In this document: piece by piece, positions 17,741 through 25,946 of the stretch
How the letters are laid out: each line of letters opens with the position of its first letter
How positions within the stretch are numbered: position 1 is the stretch's first letter
Made by a program: the position numbers and the translations under genes
Notes under the pieces: model-generated
Seen by the model: the letters and a program-made list of their open reading frames with translations, nothing else
Databases searched by the model: none
What the model was told of the DNA's origin: nothing
Assembly: GCF_016863115.1 (NCBI RefSeq)
Contig: NZ_BOOG01000067.1
Span: 1-35,654 of the forward strand
Length of the DNA: 35,654 bases
Direction: 5' to 3'
Source: Sphaerimonospora thailandensis
GTDB taxonomy: Bacteria > Actinomycetota > Actinomycetes > Streptosporangiales > Streptosporangiaceae

Positions 17741-18169
17741 ATGTCGTTCTCTGACCTGCTGCTGTGGCTGCACGTGGGATTCGCGATCTTCGCGATCGGG
17801 CCGCTCACTGCGGTGACAAGCGTCACCCCTCGCTACATCCGCGCGCGCGACCTCAACGTGCTGCGCTATCTCAACCGCTCCACCCGGCTGTTCGGGCTGC
17901 TGACGCTGGGCGTGTTCCTCTTCGGCATGCTGCTGGGCGGTGGCGTACTGGGCCGGCCCTACCTGTCCGCGTCGATGACGCTGTTCGTCGTGGCGGCGGT
18001 GCTACTGATGATCATTGAGCGTGATCAGCGCACCGCGATTCAGGCGCTGTCCACCGAGACCACGGAGGACGACGCCAAGGTGCAGACCGGGCGGATCGCC
18101 GCGCTCTCCGGCATCACCGCCCTGATCTGGCTGGTCATCCTCGCCCTCATGGTCTTCTTCAACCCTTAA
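17741..18169 (+). CDS. Four-helix membrane protein, DUF2269-like
   Basis: A 142-residue integral membrane protein with four predicted helices: about 6-26 (LLLWLHVGFAIFAIGPLTAV), 48-68 (LFGLLTLGVFLFGMLLGGG), 76-93 and 119-140. The WLHV opening, with a His in helix 1, and an Arg-rich first loop (PRYIRARDLNVLRYLNRSTR) resemble the DUF2269 family of small actinobacterial membrane proteins, whose function is unknown. The start ATG at 17741 lacks a ribosome-binding site and shows a leaderless layout. It is followed by an MFS exporter gene 67 bp downstream on the same strand, so the two may be co-transcribed. Confidence 0.82.
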   Translation: MSFSDLLLWLHVGFAIFAIGPLTAVTSVTPRYIRARDLNVLRYLNRSTRLFGLLTLGVFLFGMLLGGGVLGRPYLSASMTLFVVAAVLLMIIERDQRTAIQALSTETTEDDAKVQTGRIAALSGITALIWLVILALMVFFNP

Positions 18170-18179
18170 ACGATTCCCG

Positions 18180-18228
18180 CTTTCCCCCTGTGTCCGGTAG
18201 AACGTCTTTGGCCGAAAATGGGGGAAAG
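18180..18228 (+). promoter_or_regulatory. Inverted repeat that can mask the MFS ribosome-binding site
   Basis: CTTTCCCCC (18180-18188) is a perfect complement of GGGGGAAAG (18220-18228). The right arm covers the start of the GGGGAAAGAGGA ribosome-binding site of the MFS gene (GTG 18237). In RNA the 31-nt loop form would hide that site. Translational attenuation is known for some chloramphenicol exporters in actinobacteria; its operation here is inference. Confidence 0.45.
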
Positions 18229-18236
18229 AGGATCGG

Positions 18237-19454
18237 GTGCACCTTACGTCGCGACGTCGGGCGACCTGGGCGCTGGTCGCCCTCGCCGTCGGCGCCTTCA
18301 CCTATGTCACCGCCGAACTGCTGCCCATCGGACTGCTGACGGTGATGGCCGCCGACCTGCACCGGTCGCAGGCCGAGACGGGCCTGCTCGTCACCGGGTA
18401 CGCCGCGGTGGTGGTGCTGGCGTCGCTGCCGCTCACCCGGCTCACCCACCGGGTGCCGCGGCGCACGCTGCTGATCGTCACCCTGGGCGTGTTCGTCGCC
18501 GGGACGCTGCTGACCGCGGTGGCGCCGAACTATCCGGTGCTGCTCGGCGGGCGACTGCTGGTCGCGGCCACCCAGGCGCTCTTCTGGTCGGTCGCGACCC
18601 CGGCCGCGGCCGCGATGTTCCCCCCGGAGTTCCAGGGGCGGGCCGTCGCCCGGCTGTCGATCGGCAGCGCCCTCGCGCCCGTCCTCGGCGTGCCGACCGG
18701 CACCTGGCTCGGCCAGCAGTTCGGCTGGCGCACCGCGCTGGTCCTGACCGCCGCGGTCGGCCTCGTCACCTGCGTCACCATCGCGACGCTGATGCCCGGC
18801 GGCCGGCGAGCAGGGGCCGGCGCGGACGGCCACGGGCCGGACCGGGGGGCGACCCCGGACGTCCGCCGTTACGCCCTCCTCATCATCGCCACCGTGATCG
18901 GGGTGGGTGGGTACCTCACCGCATTCACCTACATCACTCCGTTCCTGCTGGAGTTCAGCGGCTTCGCCCCGGCCGCGCTCAGCCCGCTGCTGCTCGCGTC
19001 CGGGATCGCCGGCGTCGGCGGGACGATCGCGATCGGCCGGCTGATCGACACCAGGCCCCGTACGGCGCTGCTCGCGCCGCTGACCCTCATCACCGGCGCG
19101 CTGCTCACCCTGTACGCCTTCGGGGCCGTACGCCCGGTGGCGGTGGCGGCCCTCTGCGTCACGGGCCTGTCGTTCAGCGCGCTGGCCGCCGCCATCGCGA
19201 GCCGCGGGCTGCAGGTGGCCCCGGGCAGCACGGACATGGCCTCCGCCGGCACCGGCTCGGCCTTCAACGTCGGCATCGCGGGCGGCTCGCTGCTCGGCGG
19301 CGCGCTCATCGACCACACGGGCGTCCGGAGTGTGACCGTGGCCGCCGCCGTGCTGACCGCGGCGGCGCTCGCCGTCCTGCTGTGCGAACGGTGGCTGCCC
19401 GCCGCCGGTTCCGCCACGCCGGGCCGTGCCGCCCCGGCGCGGAGCGGAAGCTAG
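18237..19454 (+). CDS. MFS drug/sugar exporter (AraJ/Cmx-like)
   Basis: A 405-residue, 12-helix major facilitator. Family features include the N-terminal FTYVTAELLPIGLLTVMAADL, LLVTGYAAVVVLASLPLTRLTHRVPRR (motif A-like loop between helices 2 and 3) and PAAAAMFPPEFQGRAVA with GVPTGTWLGQQFGWR (helices 4-5, antiporter region). The matching second half carries GRLIDTRPR. This is the AraJ/sugar-efflux/Cmx branch of proton-driven exporters, which includes chloramphenicol efflux proteins. GTG 18237 follows AAAGAGGA. The substrate is not determinable. The upstream inverted repeat may couple expression to ribosome stalling. The gene is convergent with metB (16-bp gap). Confidence 0.92.
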   Translation: MHLTSRRRATWALVALAVGAFTYVTAELLPIGLLTVMAADLHRSQAETGLLVTGYAAVVVLASLPLTRLTHRVPRRTLLIVTLGVFVAGTLLTAVAPNYPVLLGGRLLVAATQALFWSVATPAAAAMFPPEFQGRAVARLSIGSALAPVLGVPTGTWLGQQFGWRTALVLTAAVGLVTCVTIATLMPGGRRAGAGADGHGPDRGATPDVRRYALLIIATVIGVGGYLTAFTYITPFLLEFSGFAPAALSPLLLASGIAGVGGTIAIGRLIDTRPRTALLAPLTLITGALLTLYAFGAVRPVAVAALCVTGLSFSALAAAIASRGLQVAPGSTDMASAGTGSAFNVGIAGGSLLGGALIDHTGVRSVTVAAAVLTAAALAVLLCERWLPAAGSATPGRAAPARSGS

Positions 19455-19470
19455 GGAGTTTCCTGGCGCC

Positions 19471-20610
19471 TCAGCCGAGGGCTTCGGAGAGGTCGGCGAG
19501 AAGGTCGTCCACGGTCTCGATGCCGACCGACAGGCGGACGAGATCGGCGGGGACCTCCAGCGGCGACCCGGCGGCCGACGCGTGGGTCATCCGGCCCGGG
19601 TGCTCGATCAGCGACTCGACACCGCCGAGCGACTCCCCGAGCGTGAAGAGCCTGGTCCGGTTGCAGATCTCGACCGCGGCGTCCTCACCGCCGGCGACAC
19701 GGAACGACACCATGCCGCCGAACCGTCGCATCTGCTTGGCCGCGACCTCGTGCCCGGGGTGATCCGGCAGCCCCGGATACAGCACCTGGGTCACCTTCGG
19801 ATGCGACAGCAGCAGGTCGGCCACCCGTTCGGCGTTGTCGCAGTGCCGGTCCATCCGTACGCCCAGGGTCTTCAGGCCGCGCAGGGTCAGCCACGCGTCG
19901 AACGGCCCGGCCACCGCGCCCATCGCGTTCTGGTGGTAGGCGAGCCGCTCCCCCAGTTCGGCCGAACCGGCGACCAGCGCGCCGCCGACCACGTCGGAGT
20001 GGCCCCCGACGTACTTGGTCGTCGAGTGGACCACCACGTCGGCGCCGAGCGCCAGCGGCTGCTGCAGGTACGGCGAGGCGAACGTGTTGTCCACCAGCAG
20101 CAGCGCATCCACGTCGTGGGCGACCTCCGCCAGCGCGGCGATGTCCGCGATGCCCAGCAGCGGGTTGGTGGGGGTCTCCACCCAGATCGCCTTGGTCTCC
20201 GGCCGCAGGGCCGCGCGCACAGCGTCGACGTCGCCGACCGGGACCGGGTCGAAGGACAGGCCCCAGCCCTCCAGCACCTTGGCGAACAGCCGGTAGGTGC
20301 CACCGTAAGCGTCGTCGGGGATCAGTACATGGTCGCCGGGCCGGCACACGGTGCGAAGCAGCGTGTCCTCGGCCGCCAGGCCGGAAGCGAAAGCGAGGCC
20401 GCGGACACCGCCTTCCACGGCGGCGATCGCCTCCTCCAGCGCGGTCCGGGTCGGGTTCGCCGATCGGCTGTATTCATAACCGGCCCGCAGCCCGCCCACG
20501 CCGTCCTGCTTGTAGGTGGAGACGGCGTAGATGGGCGGCACAACGGCACCGGTGTGCGGGTCAGCCTCCTGGCCCGCGTGGATGGCCAGCGTTTCGAAGC
20601 CATGGTTCAT
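19471..20610 (-). CDS. metB: Cystathionine gamma-synthase
   Basis: A 379-residue fold-type I PLP enzyme of the Cys/Met metabolism family. The N-terminal PIYAVSTYKQDGVGG and YEYSRSANPTR are family signatures. The PLP Lys is K199 in HSTTKYVGGHSD, the ring-binding Asp is D174 in LLVDNTFASPYLQQP, and the C-terminal LFTLGESLGGVESLIEHP and LVRLSVGIE are typical of synthases. It joins an activated homoserine ester with cysteine to give cystathionine. Gamma-lyase activity cannot be excluded from sequence. ATG 20610 has no ribosome-binding site but a TAGTCT -10 seven bases upstream, consistent with a leaderless transcript. Cystathionine beta-synthase lies about 4 kb away on the same strand. Confidence 0.93.
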   Translation of the reverse strand: MNHGFETLAIHAGQEADPHTGAVVPPIYAVSTYKQDGVGGLRAGYEYSRSANPTRTALEEAIAAVEGGVRGLAFASGLAAEDTLLRTVCRPGDHVLIPDDAYGGTYRLFAKVLEGWGLSFDPVPVGDVDAVRAALRPETKAIWVETPTNPLLGIADIAALAEVAHDVDALLLVDNTFASPYLQQPLALGADVVVHSTTKYVGGHSDVVGGALVAGSAELGERLAYHQNAMGAVAGPFDAWLTLRGLKTLGVRMDRHCDNAERVADLLLSHPKVTQVLYPGLPDHPGHEVAAKQMRRFGGMVSFRVAGGEDAAVEICNRTRLFTLGESLGGVESLIEHPGRMTHASAAGSPLEVPADLVRLSVGIETVDDLLADLSEALG

Positions 20611-20617
20611 GCCGTCG

Positions 20618-20623
20618 AGACTA
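20618..20623 (-). promoter_or_regulatory. Candidate -10 (TAGTCT) for leaderless metB transcript
   Basis: On the minus strand TAGTCT lies 7 bases before the metB ATG, with no ribosome-binding site between. This fits an actinobacterial leaderless promoter. Confidence 0.5.
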
Positions 20624-20729
20624 GCCGCCGCAGGGGCCACACCCTACGCGAGCGGCCCCGCCTGCCCGACAAGCTCTGACGGTTGCCCGCACGGCGACGT
20701 CGCCGGATGCCGCTCGACCATACTTCTTC

Positions 20730-20763
20730 TTGACCATCTACTCCATTAGCCTATAGTGCTATT
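20730..20763 (+). promoter_or_regulatory. Promoter and operator of the GntR/ABC operon
   Basis: A good promoter is visible: -35 TTGACC (20730-20735), 16-bp spacer, -10 TATAGT (20752-20757). An inverted repeat, ATTAGC-CTATAGT-GCTATT (20745-20763), is centred on the -10, with a further ATTAGC just downstream. A repressor bound here would block RNA polymerase. YtrA-type GntR proteins usually repress their own operons, so the adjacent gene product is the natural candidate. Confidence 0.6.
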
Positions 20764-20786
20764 AGCGTAGATAAATGGAGGAAGTA

Positions 20787-21179
20787 GTGATCGAGTTTCA
20801 TCTGGACGGCAGGTCCGGCGTCTCGCCGTACCTGCAACTCGTCCAGCAGGTGCGGCACGCGCTGCGGCTGGGCCTGCTGCGTGAGGGCGACCGACTCCCG
20901 ACGGTCAAGGACGTGGTGACCCAGCTGGCGATCAATCCCAACACCGTGCTCAAGGCGTACCGGGAACTCGAACACGCCGGACTCGTCGCCGCCCGCCCGG
21001 GTGTCGGGACGTTCGTCACCCGGACGCTGACCGACGCCACGCTCGCCGCGCACGGACCGCTGCGGCAGGACCTGCGGCGCTGGCTGGACAGGGCCCGCCG
21101 GGCCGGTCTCGACGACGAAAGCATCGAGGCCCTGTTCATGACCACCTTTCGGACCACCGCCAGAGAGGACATAGCGTGA
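20787..21179 (+). CDS. YtrA-subfamily GntR repressor
   Basis: A 130-residue regulator, too short to hold a sugar- or acid-binding domain. The winged helix-turn-helix (about 8-74) includes SPYLQLVQQVRHALRLGLLREGD, LPTVKDVVTQLAINPNTVLKAYREL and GLVAARPGVGTFV. It is followed only by two dimerisation helices, the hallmark of the YtrA branch that sits at the head of ABC transporter operons. GTG 20787 is preferred because GGAGG lies five bases upstream; the ATG at 20775 overlaps that motif and has no site of its own. The 3' end overlaps the ABC gene by 4 bp (GTGA). It probably represses the whole operon from the -10 operator. Confidence 0.93.
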   Translation: MIEFHLDGRSGVSPYLQLVQQVRHALRLGLLREGDRLPTVKDVVTQLAINPNTVLKAYRELEHAGLVAARPGVGTFVTRTLTDATLAAHGPLRQDLRRWLDRARRAGLDDESIEALFMTTFRTTAREDIA

Positions 21180-22072
21180 CCGCCGTCTTGCGGGCCCGGC
21201 AGCTGGGCAAGAAGTACCGGCGGGGCTGGGCGCTGACCGGCTGCGCGCTGGACATCCCGGCCGGGCACGTGACCGGCCTGGTCGGGCCCAACGGCGCGGG
21301 GAAGTCGACGCTGCTGAACCTGGCCGCCGGGATGCTGGCACCGACGACGGGCACGATCGAGGTGTGCGGCGGCATGCCCGGCAGCGGCCCGGCGCAGCTG
21401 GCGAAGGTCGGCTTCGTCGCCCAGGACACCCCCACCTACGCCGGCCTGACCGTGGCCGACCACCTGCGCCTCGGGGCCAGGCTCAACCCGAACTGGGACG
21501 ACGCCCTGGCACACCGCCGGATCGAGCGGCTCGGCCTGGACCCGGGCCAGCGGGCCGGGAAGCTGTCGGGCGGTCAGCGCGCCCAGCTCGCCCTGACCCT
21601 GGGCATCGCCAAGCGACCCGAGCTGCTGATCCTGGATGAGCCGGTCGCCGCCCTGGACCCGCTCGCCCGGCGGGAGTTCCTGCAGGACCTGATGGAGGCC
21701 GTCGCCGAGCACGGACTCAGCGTCGTGCTCTCCTCCCACCTGGTCGCCGACCTGGAGCGCGTCTGCGACCACCTCGTCGTACTGGTCGCCGCGCAGGTGC
21801 AATTGGCCGGAGAGGTCGAGGATCTCCTGGCCGCCCACCACCGGTTGAGCGGGCCACGCCGCGATCCCGCCACGCTGCCCGCGGACCAGCAGGTCATCTC
21901 CGCCAGCCACACCGACCGGCAGACCACGCTGGTCGTCCGCACCGAGGCGCCCATCCTCGATCCGGCCTGGACCGTCAGCACGGTCGGCCTGGAAGACCTC
22001 GTCCTGGCCTACATGAGCCGTCCCGCCGAGGCCGGCCCCGGCCGCCGCCCCACCCTGGAGGTACTGCGGTGA
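21176..22072 (+). CDS. ABC transporter ATP-binding protein
   Basis: A 298-residue ATPase. Walker A is GPNGAGKS (37-44), the Q-loop lies in VGFVAQDTPTY, the signature is LSGGQ (129-133), Walker B is LLILDEP (149-155), the D-loop is AALD, and the H-loop His is in LSSHLVADLERVCDH. A ~70-residue C-terminal extension follows, typical of YtrB-like ABC-2 exporters. GTG 21176 overlaps the repressor stop codon and TGA 22070-22072 overlaps the permease start, so all three are coupled. YtrA-linked ABC systems typically respond to cell-envelope stress or antibiotics; the substrate here is unknown. Confidence 0.94.
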   Translation: MTAVLRARQLGKKYRRGWALTGCALDIPAGHVTGLVGPNGAGKSTLLNLAAGMLAPTTGTIEVCGGMPGSGPAQLAKVGFVAQDTPTYAGLTVADHLRLGARLNPNWDDALAHRRIERLGLDPGQRAGKLSGGQRAQLALTLGIAKRPELLILDEPVAALDPLARREFLQDLMEAVAEHGLSVVLSSHLVADLERVCDHLVVLVAAQVQLAGEVEDLLAAHHRLSGPRRDPATLPADQQVISASHTDRQTTLVVRTEAPILDPAWTVSTVGLEDLVLAYMSRPAEAGPGRRPTLEVLR

Positions 22073-23121
22073 TCTGGCTGACCTGGCGGCAGTTCCGCGC
22101 CCAGGCCGCGGCGGTGTACGGCCTGCTCGCCGTGCTCGCCGCCATCCTCGTGATCGCCGGGCGGCCGCTGTCCGGCGTCGTGCGGCTCACCCCGGCCGAC
22201 AGCAGGCTGTACTACGCCGGCATCGTGGTGACGTACCTCCTGCCCGCCGTCATCGGCGTCTTCTGGGGCGCCCCGCTGGTCACCCGGGAGCTGGAGGCCG
22301 GCACCCACCGCCTGGTGTGGAACCAGAGCGTCACCCGGGCCCGGTGGATGGCCACAAAACTCGCCCTCACCGGCCTGGCCGCGGTGGCCGCGGCCGGGCT
22401 GCTCAGTCTCGTGGTCACCTGGTGGGCCGGTCCCGTCGACGCCGCCAGCCAGCCGTCCACGGTCCCGGTCGGCGCCGACATCGGCACAGACGTGCCCGAC
22501 GCCGAGTCCTTCGCCGCACGGATCTCACCGCTGCTGTTCGGCGTGCGCGGGATCACGCCCGTCGGCTATGCCGCCTTCGCCTTCGTGCTCGGTGTCACCG
22601 CCGGGATCCTGCTGCGCCGCACCGTGTCCGCCATGGCCGTCACCCTCGCCGTGTTCGCCGCCGTCCAGATCGCCGTGCCCTTCGCGGTGCGCCCGTACGT
22701 GATCCCCGCGGCCCAGCAGACCGTCACGATCACATCGGCGAACATCTCGAAGCTGGGGGTGAACAGCTCCGGCGAGGTGGAGGAACTGGCCGTGGCCGGA
22801 CCACGGGGAGCGTGGGTCCTGGGCAACGAGACCGTCGACGCCACCGGACGGGTGGTCACGGCGCCGTCCTGGGTGGCGGCCTGCCTGCTGCCACCGATGC
22901 CGTCGGAGCCGCAGGGGCGGGCTTCCCCGTCCGGTCCGGTGGCCGAGGCCGACCAGGAGTGCCTCACGAAGCTCGCCGACCTCGGTTACCGGCAGCGGGT
23001 GACCTACCAGCCCGCCGACCGTTTCTGGGCCCTGCAGGGGACCGAGACAGCGATCTTCCTCGCCCTCTCCGCCCTGCTGGCCTGGCTCTGCCTCCGATGG
23101 ATCCGCAACCGCGTGTCCTGA
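22069..23121 (+). CDS. ABC-2 type membrane permease
   Basis: A 350-residue membrane protein starting MIWLTWRQFRAQ, a very common opening of actinobacterial ABC-2 permeases linked to YtrA regulators. Helices lie at about 13-33, 48-70, 99-125, 162-185, 193-212 and 325-343. A large extracytoplasmic segment (about 215-320) lies between the last two. GTG 22069 overlaps the ATPase stop by 4 bp. It pairs with the preceding ATPase to form an exporter or a membrane-stress sensing complex. Confidence 0.9.
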   Translation: MIWLTWRQFRAQAAAVYGLLAVLAAILVIAGRPLSGVVRLTPADSRLYYAGIVVTYLLPAVIGVFWGAPLVTRELEAGTHRLVWNQSVTRARWMATKLALTGLAAVAAAGLLSLVVTWWAGPVDAASQPSTVPVGADIGTDVPDAESFAARISPLLFGVRGITPVGYAAFAFVLGVTAGILLRRTVSAMAVTLAVFAAVQIAVPFAVRPYVIPAAQQTVTITSANISKLGVNSSGEVEELAVAGPRGAWVLGNETVDATGRVVTAPSWVAACLLPPMPSEPQGRASPSGPVAEADQECLTKLADLGYRQRVTYQPADRFWALQGTETAIFLALSALLAWLCLRWIRNRVS

Positions 23122-23172
23122 CCGGTCCCCCTTCACGTTGCCATCCCCCTTTTCGAAAGGACCGCTGCCTCC

Positions 23173-24423
23173 ATGAGCCATGCGATCGAACCGCGTCATG
23201 CGGCCAGGCGACACGACCGCGGCGACCTGGCCGCCGTCACCGGCCTGCTCGCCGTCGTGGCCACAGCCGTCTGCGTGTCCGCGCCCGCCTCGGCCGCGTC
23301 CGCCTCGGCCGCGCCTGCCGCCGTCACGCCCACGGCCGCGCCGAGCGGCCCGCCGTACCTGCCCAAGCCGACCGGCGCGCACCCGGTCGGCACCACGGCC
23401 CTCTACCTGAAGGACGCCTCCCGCCCCGACCCGTGGGTTCCCGAGATGAAGGCCAGGGAGCTCATGGTCTCCCTGTGGTACCCGGCGAAGTCACCGGGCC
23501 GCCACCGGGCGCAGTACATGACTCCGAAGGAGTCCGAGCTCCTGTTGAAGGACGGAGGGATCACCGGAGTGCCGCTGGATCTGCTGAGCAGGACACGGAC
23601 CAACGCCTTCACCGATGCCCGGCCGGCCGGGCGCAGGCACGAACTGCCTCTCGTCGTGCTCTCCCCCGGCCATTCCAAGCCCCGGTCCGAGCTCACCTCG
23701 CTGGCCGAGGACCTGGCCAGCAGGGGCTACGTGGTGGCCGCGATCGACCACACCTACGAGAACGTCGCCACCACCTTCCCCGACGGACGGGTGACCACCT
23801 GCGTCACATGCAAGATCAAAAAAGACCCGGCATGGTGGGAGGAGCTGGTGAACAGCCGGGCGGCCGACGTCTCCTTCGTGCTCGACCAGCTCACCGGGTC
23901 ACACCCGAAGTGGAAAGGCGCCCGGCTGATCAACCGATCCCGGATCGCGATGGCCGGCCACTCCGTCGGCGGAGCGAGCGCCATCCCGACCATGATCGAA
24001 GACTCCCGCGTGCGCGCCGGAATCGACATCGACGGCTTGACGTACGCCCCGATCCCGGACAGCGGGCTGTCGCGGCCGTTCCTGTTCCTGGGCAAGCCGT
24101 CCTCCTACACCCCCGGATCCGGCGAATCGCAGGCCGCGAGCTGGGAACGTGACTGGAAACTCATGACCGGATGGAAGCGCTGGCTCCTCGTGACCGGGGC
24201 CGCGCACACCTCCTTCACCGATCTCGGCGTGCTGGCCGACCAGTTCGGCATCGACCTCGGCGCCGACATACCCGGCGCCCGGTCCATGGAGATCACCCGC
24301 AGGTACGTCGCGGCCTTCTTCGACCTGCACCTGCGCCACAGGCGCCAACCTCTGCTCAGCAAGCCGTCGGCCCGCTACCCCGAGGTCGAGCACTGCTCAG
24401 TCGAGACGAAAACCTGCCGGTAG
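23173..24423 (+). CDS. Secreted alpha/beta hydrolase (PAF-acetylhydrolase/lipase-like)
   Basis: A 416-residue protein with an N-terminal export region (basic start, then LAAVTGLLAVVATAVCVSAPASAASA, described here in part, cleavage likely near residue 45). The hydrolase core contains RELMVSLWYPAK, the oxyanion strand LPLVVLSPGHS, the nucleophile elbow GHSVGG (Ser264), a likely acid in IDIDGL and the catalytic His in GAAHTSFTD. This is the arrangement of bacterial platelet-activating-factor acetylhydrolase-like esterases. A CxxC (TTCVTCKI) lies in the cap. It starts 51 bp after the permease with no obvious terminator between, so it is probably the fourth gene of the YtrA-type operon. An esterase in such an operon suggests lipid or drug modification outside the membrane; that is inference. 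Confidence 0.9.
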   Translation: MSHAIEPRHAARRHDRGDLAAVTGLLAVVATAVCVSAPASAASASAAPAAVTPTAAPSGPPYLPKPTGAHPVGTTALYLKDASRPDPWVPEMKARELMVSLWYPAKSPGRHRAQYMTPKESELLLKDGGITGVPLDLLSRTRTNAFTDARPAGRRHELPLVVLSPGHSKPRSELTSLAEDLASRGYVVAAIDHTYENVATTFPDGRVTTCVTCKIKKDPAWWEELVNSRAADVSFVLDQLTGSHPKWKGARLINRSRIAMAGHSVGGASAIPTMIEDSRVRAGIDIDGLTYAPIPDSGLSRPFLFLGKPSSYTPGSGESQAASWERDWKLMTGWKRWLLVTGAAHTSFTDLGVLADQFGIDLGADIPGARSMEITRRYVAAFFDLHLRHRRQPLLSKPSARYPEVEHCSVETKTCR

Positions 24424-24455
24424 CCGATCGGGGCATGGAGCAGCTCCCGGGCCGG

Positions 24456-25826
24456 CTAATGGTTGGCGAGGAAGGCGAGGAGGTCCTGGCGGGTGATCAG
24501 GCCGACGGGCTTGCCGTCGTCGAGCACCACGGCCGCGTCGGCCTTCTGCAGCGCCTCGACCGCCCGGGCCACCGGCTCCCCAAAACCGATCATGGGCAGC
24601 GGCGCGGACATGTGGTCGTCGAGCCGGTCCTCCGAACGCACCTTGCCGCGGTAGAGGCCCTCCAGGAGGTCCCGCTCGACGATCGAGCCGACGACCTCGG
24701 CCGCCATTACCGGGGGCTCCTCCTTCATCACCGGCAGCTGGGACACCCCGTACTCGCGCATGATCGAGATGGCGGTGCCGACCGACTCGTGCGGGTGCAC
24801 GTGGACGAACTGCGGCAGCCCCGACTTCTTGCGGCCGAGCACGTCACCGACCAGCCCGTCCTCGCTCGAGGTGGTGAGGAACCCGTAGTCGGCCATCCAC
24901 TCGTCGTTGAAGATCTTCGACAGGTACCCGCGCCCGCCGTCCGGCAGCAGCACCACGACGACGTCGTCCGGCCCGGCCTTCTGGGCCACCCGCAGCGCCG
25001 CCACGACGGCCATCCCGCACGATCCACCCACGAGCAGCGCCTCCTCCCGGGCCAGTCGGCGCGTCATGAGGAAGGAGTCCCGGTCGGAGACCGCGATGAC
25101 CTCGTCGCAGATCGTCGCGTCGTAGGTGGCCGGCCAGATGTCCTCGCCGACGCCCTCCACGAGGTAGGGGCGGCCGGTGCCACCGGAGTAGACCGATCCC
25201 TCCGGGTCCGCGCCGATGATCTTCACCTTGCCGCCGGAGACCTCCTTGAGGTACTTCCCGGTGCCGCTGATCGTGCCGCCGGTCCCGATGCCGGCGACGA
25301 AGTGGGTGATCCGTCCCTCGGTCTGCTCCCAGATCTCCGGGCCCGTCGAGTGATAGTGGCTGGCCGGGTTGTCGGGGTTGGAGTACTGGTCCGGCTTCCA
25401 GGCGTTCGGCGTCTCCCCGGCCAGCCGGTCGGAGACCGAGTAGTACGAGTCCGGATGGTCGGGCGAGACGGCGGTCGGGCACACCACGACCTCGGCCCCG
25501 TACGCGCGCAGCACGGCGATCTTGTCCTGGGCCACCTTGTCCGGGCACACGAACAGGCAGCGGTAGCCCTTCTCCTGCGCGACGATGGCCAGCCCGACGC
25601 CCGTGTTGCCGGAGGTCGGCTCGACGATCGTCCCGCCGGGCCTGAGCGCGCCGCTCCGCTCGGCGGCCTCGATCATCCGCAGCGCGATCCGGTCCTTGAC
25701 CGAGCCGCCCGGATTGAAGTACTCCACCTTGGCCAGCACCTGGGCGGGCGCGCCGGCCGCCACCTTGCGCAGCCGGACGAGCGGCGTGTTGCCCATCAGC
25801 TCGACCAGCGAGTCGTGTACGCGCAC
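24456..25826 (-). CDS. cbs: Cystathionine beta-synthase with C-terminal CBS pair
   Basis: A 456-residue protein. The fold-type II PLP core spans about 1-320: NTPLVRLRKV, PLP Lys K44 in NPGGSVKDR, the TSGNTGVGLA loop, the GIGTGGTISGTGKYL phosphate loop and LLVGGSCGMA. Two CBS motifs follow (about 335-456, ending ADAAVVLDDGKPVGLITRQDLLAFL), as in mycobacterial and animal enzymes. It condenses serine (or O-acetylserine) with homocysteine. GTG 25826 is chosen: AAGGTGG lies eight bases upstream and MRVHDSLVEL matches the family N-terminus. The frame continues open far upstream but that is shadow of the SGNH gene. With metB it completes transsulfuration. Confidence 0.94.
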   Translation of the reverse strand: MRVHDSLVELMGNTPLVRLRKVAAGAPAQVLAKVEYFNPGGSVKDRIALRMIEAAERSGALRPGGTIVEPTSGNTGVGLAIVAQEKGYRCLFVCPDKVAQDKIAVLRAYGAEVVVCPTAVSPDHPDSYYSVSDRLAGETPNAWKPDQYSNPDNPASHYHSTGPEIWEQTEGRITHFVAGIGTGGTISGTGKYLKEVSGGKVKIIGADPEGSVYSGGTGRPYLVEGVGEDIWPATYDATICDEVIAVSDRDSFLMTRRLAREEALLVGGSCGMAVVAALRVAQKAGPDDVVVVLLPDGGRGYLSKIFNDEWMADYGFLTTSSEDGLVGDVLGRKKSGLPQFVHVHPHESVGTAISIMREYGVSQLPVMKEEPPVMAAEVVGSIVERDLLEGLYRGKVRSEDRLDDHMSAPLPMIGFGEPVARAVEALQKADAAVVLDDGKPVGLITRQDLLAFLANH

Positions 25827-25946
25827 CGAGAAGACCACCTTGATTACCGAAGCTTTGTCAGCCTGCCCGCCGCCGAAGTCCCGTAGGGGTGGCCGGGGCT
25901 CGGCTAATTTCTCTCCCAAACCGTACCGCCAGCCGAGGGGAGAACC

